Origin: Microbulbifer donghaiensis
GTDB lineage: Bacteria > Pseudomonadota > Gammaproteobacteria > Pseudomonadales > Cellvibrionaceae
DNA length: 64,000 nucleotides
NCBI RefSeq assembly: GCF_900129095.1
Contig: NZ_FQVA01000001.1
Location: forward strand, 620,001-684,000
Direction of reading: 5' to 3'
Positions 63,564 to 64,000 of the stretch are shown here, in pieces. A program made the position numbers and the translations under genes. Below the pieces are notes generated by a model that was given only the letters and a program-made list of their open reading frames with translations, did not search any database and was not told the origin of the DNA. The first letter of the stretch is position 1. Each line of letters begins with the position of its first letter.

Positions 63564-64000
63564 ATGAGCGACCCATTTGACCTGCAGCGCTTTGTCGAAG
63601 CCCAGAGCCACAATTACGATGCGGCGCTGGCAGAGCTTTCTGCCGGACAAAAACGTTCCCATTGGATGTGGTATATCTTTCCGCAATTCCGCGGCCTGGG
63701 GCACAGCGCCATGGCGCAGCGCTATGCCATCAAGGATCTCGAAGAGGCGCGCGCTTATCTTGATCACCCAGTCCTCGGCCCCAGATTGAAAGATTGCTGT
63801 GAACAACTGCTGCAGGTGGAAGGCAGGTCGGCGCATGAAATCATGGGCAGCCCGGACGATATAAAGCTCCGCTCCTCGATGACGCTGTTTTCCGTCGTAG
63901 AAGATGGAAGCAGTGTGTTCGATCGGGTGCTGAACAAATATTACGACGGCCAGCCGGACTCGCGCTCACTCGAAATAATCAACGACCTCGATCAATCCTG
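63564..64000 (+). CDS. DUF1810 family protein, second of a tandem pair, cut by window end
   Basis: The frame from ATG 63564 is still open at the window end after 145 codons. It matches its neighbour along its length (SDPFDLQRFVEAQ, HWMWYIFPQFRGLG, SSMTLFSVVED), differing at many positions, so the pair is an old tandem duplication. The 3' end should be only a few codons away, judging by the neighbour's length. Confidence 0.82.
   Translation, partial: MSDPFDLQRFVEAQSHNYDAALAELSAGQKRSHWMWYIFPQFRGLGHSAMAQRYAIKDLEEARAYLDHPVLGPRLKDCCEQLLQVEGRSAHEIMGSPDDIKLRSSMTLFSVVEDGSSVFDRVLNKYYDGQPDSRSLEIINDLDQS

Overview
The window reads as a chromosomal segment of a GC-rich, aerobic, probably marine gammaproteobacterium; Microbulbifer or a related Cellvibrionales genus would fit, but that is inference from gene content and layout. 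The genes favour amino acid catabolism (PutA, fused indolepyruvate:ferredoxin oxidoreductase, a homogentisate pathway), TonB-dependent uptake, secreted peptidases and amidohydrolases, and a bo3-type quinol oxidase. I see no rRNA, tRNA, CRISPR array, prophage or intact insertion sequence.

Layout. 1-8.2 kb: an Lrp-type regulator divergent from putA, a small element with terminal inverted repeats behind putA, then cyoABCD. 8.2-18.5 kb: a leftward operon (NTF2-like, SDR, flavin amine oxidase-like, DUF1365, cyclopropane-synthase-like methyltransferase, DUF2878, an unknown secreted protein), an S15-type hydrolase, and a rightward ECF sigma/ChrR anti-sigma pair. The same promoter motif stands before the operon and before the sigma gene, so this looks like a singlet-oxygen regulon; by family it may make methylated furan fatty acids. 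A decayed copy of the sigma gene's 5' half lies on the other side of the hydrolase. 18.5-22.9 kb: a giant fused ior gene divergent from its own Lrp regulator, followed by two large hairpins whose 18-nt loops are exact reverse complements of each other.

23-30.5 kb: a likely haem utilisation locus. It has a periplasmic CobN-like protein (signal peptide and C-terminal anchor), DUF2149, an ExbB-like channel, and a divergent TonB receptor with a Fur-box-like site between. No cobalamin genes or chelatase ATPases are present, so cobalt insertion is unlikely. 30.5-35.9 kb: DUF2905, an exported amidohydrolase, an M3 peptidase lipoprotein and a glutathione transferase. 35.9-43.5 kb: class II DAHP synthase, aromatic aminotransferase, a MarR regulator with two operator palindromes, and hmgA-fahA-maiA for homogentisate breakdown, then an SDR.

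43.7-56.3 kb: MscS channel, a decayed M19 dipeptidase, a second ECF sigma cluster, DUF924-LysE, a LexA-controlled yebG, MAPEG, and two overlapping amidohydrolases of which one has lost its metal ligands; then small secreted proteins, a secreted HNH nuclease and an SGNH hydrolase. 56.4-64 kb: a TetR-controlled RND efflux operon, ychJ, a TruC-like pseudouridine synthase and a tandem pair of DUF1810 genes, the second cut by the window end.
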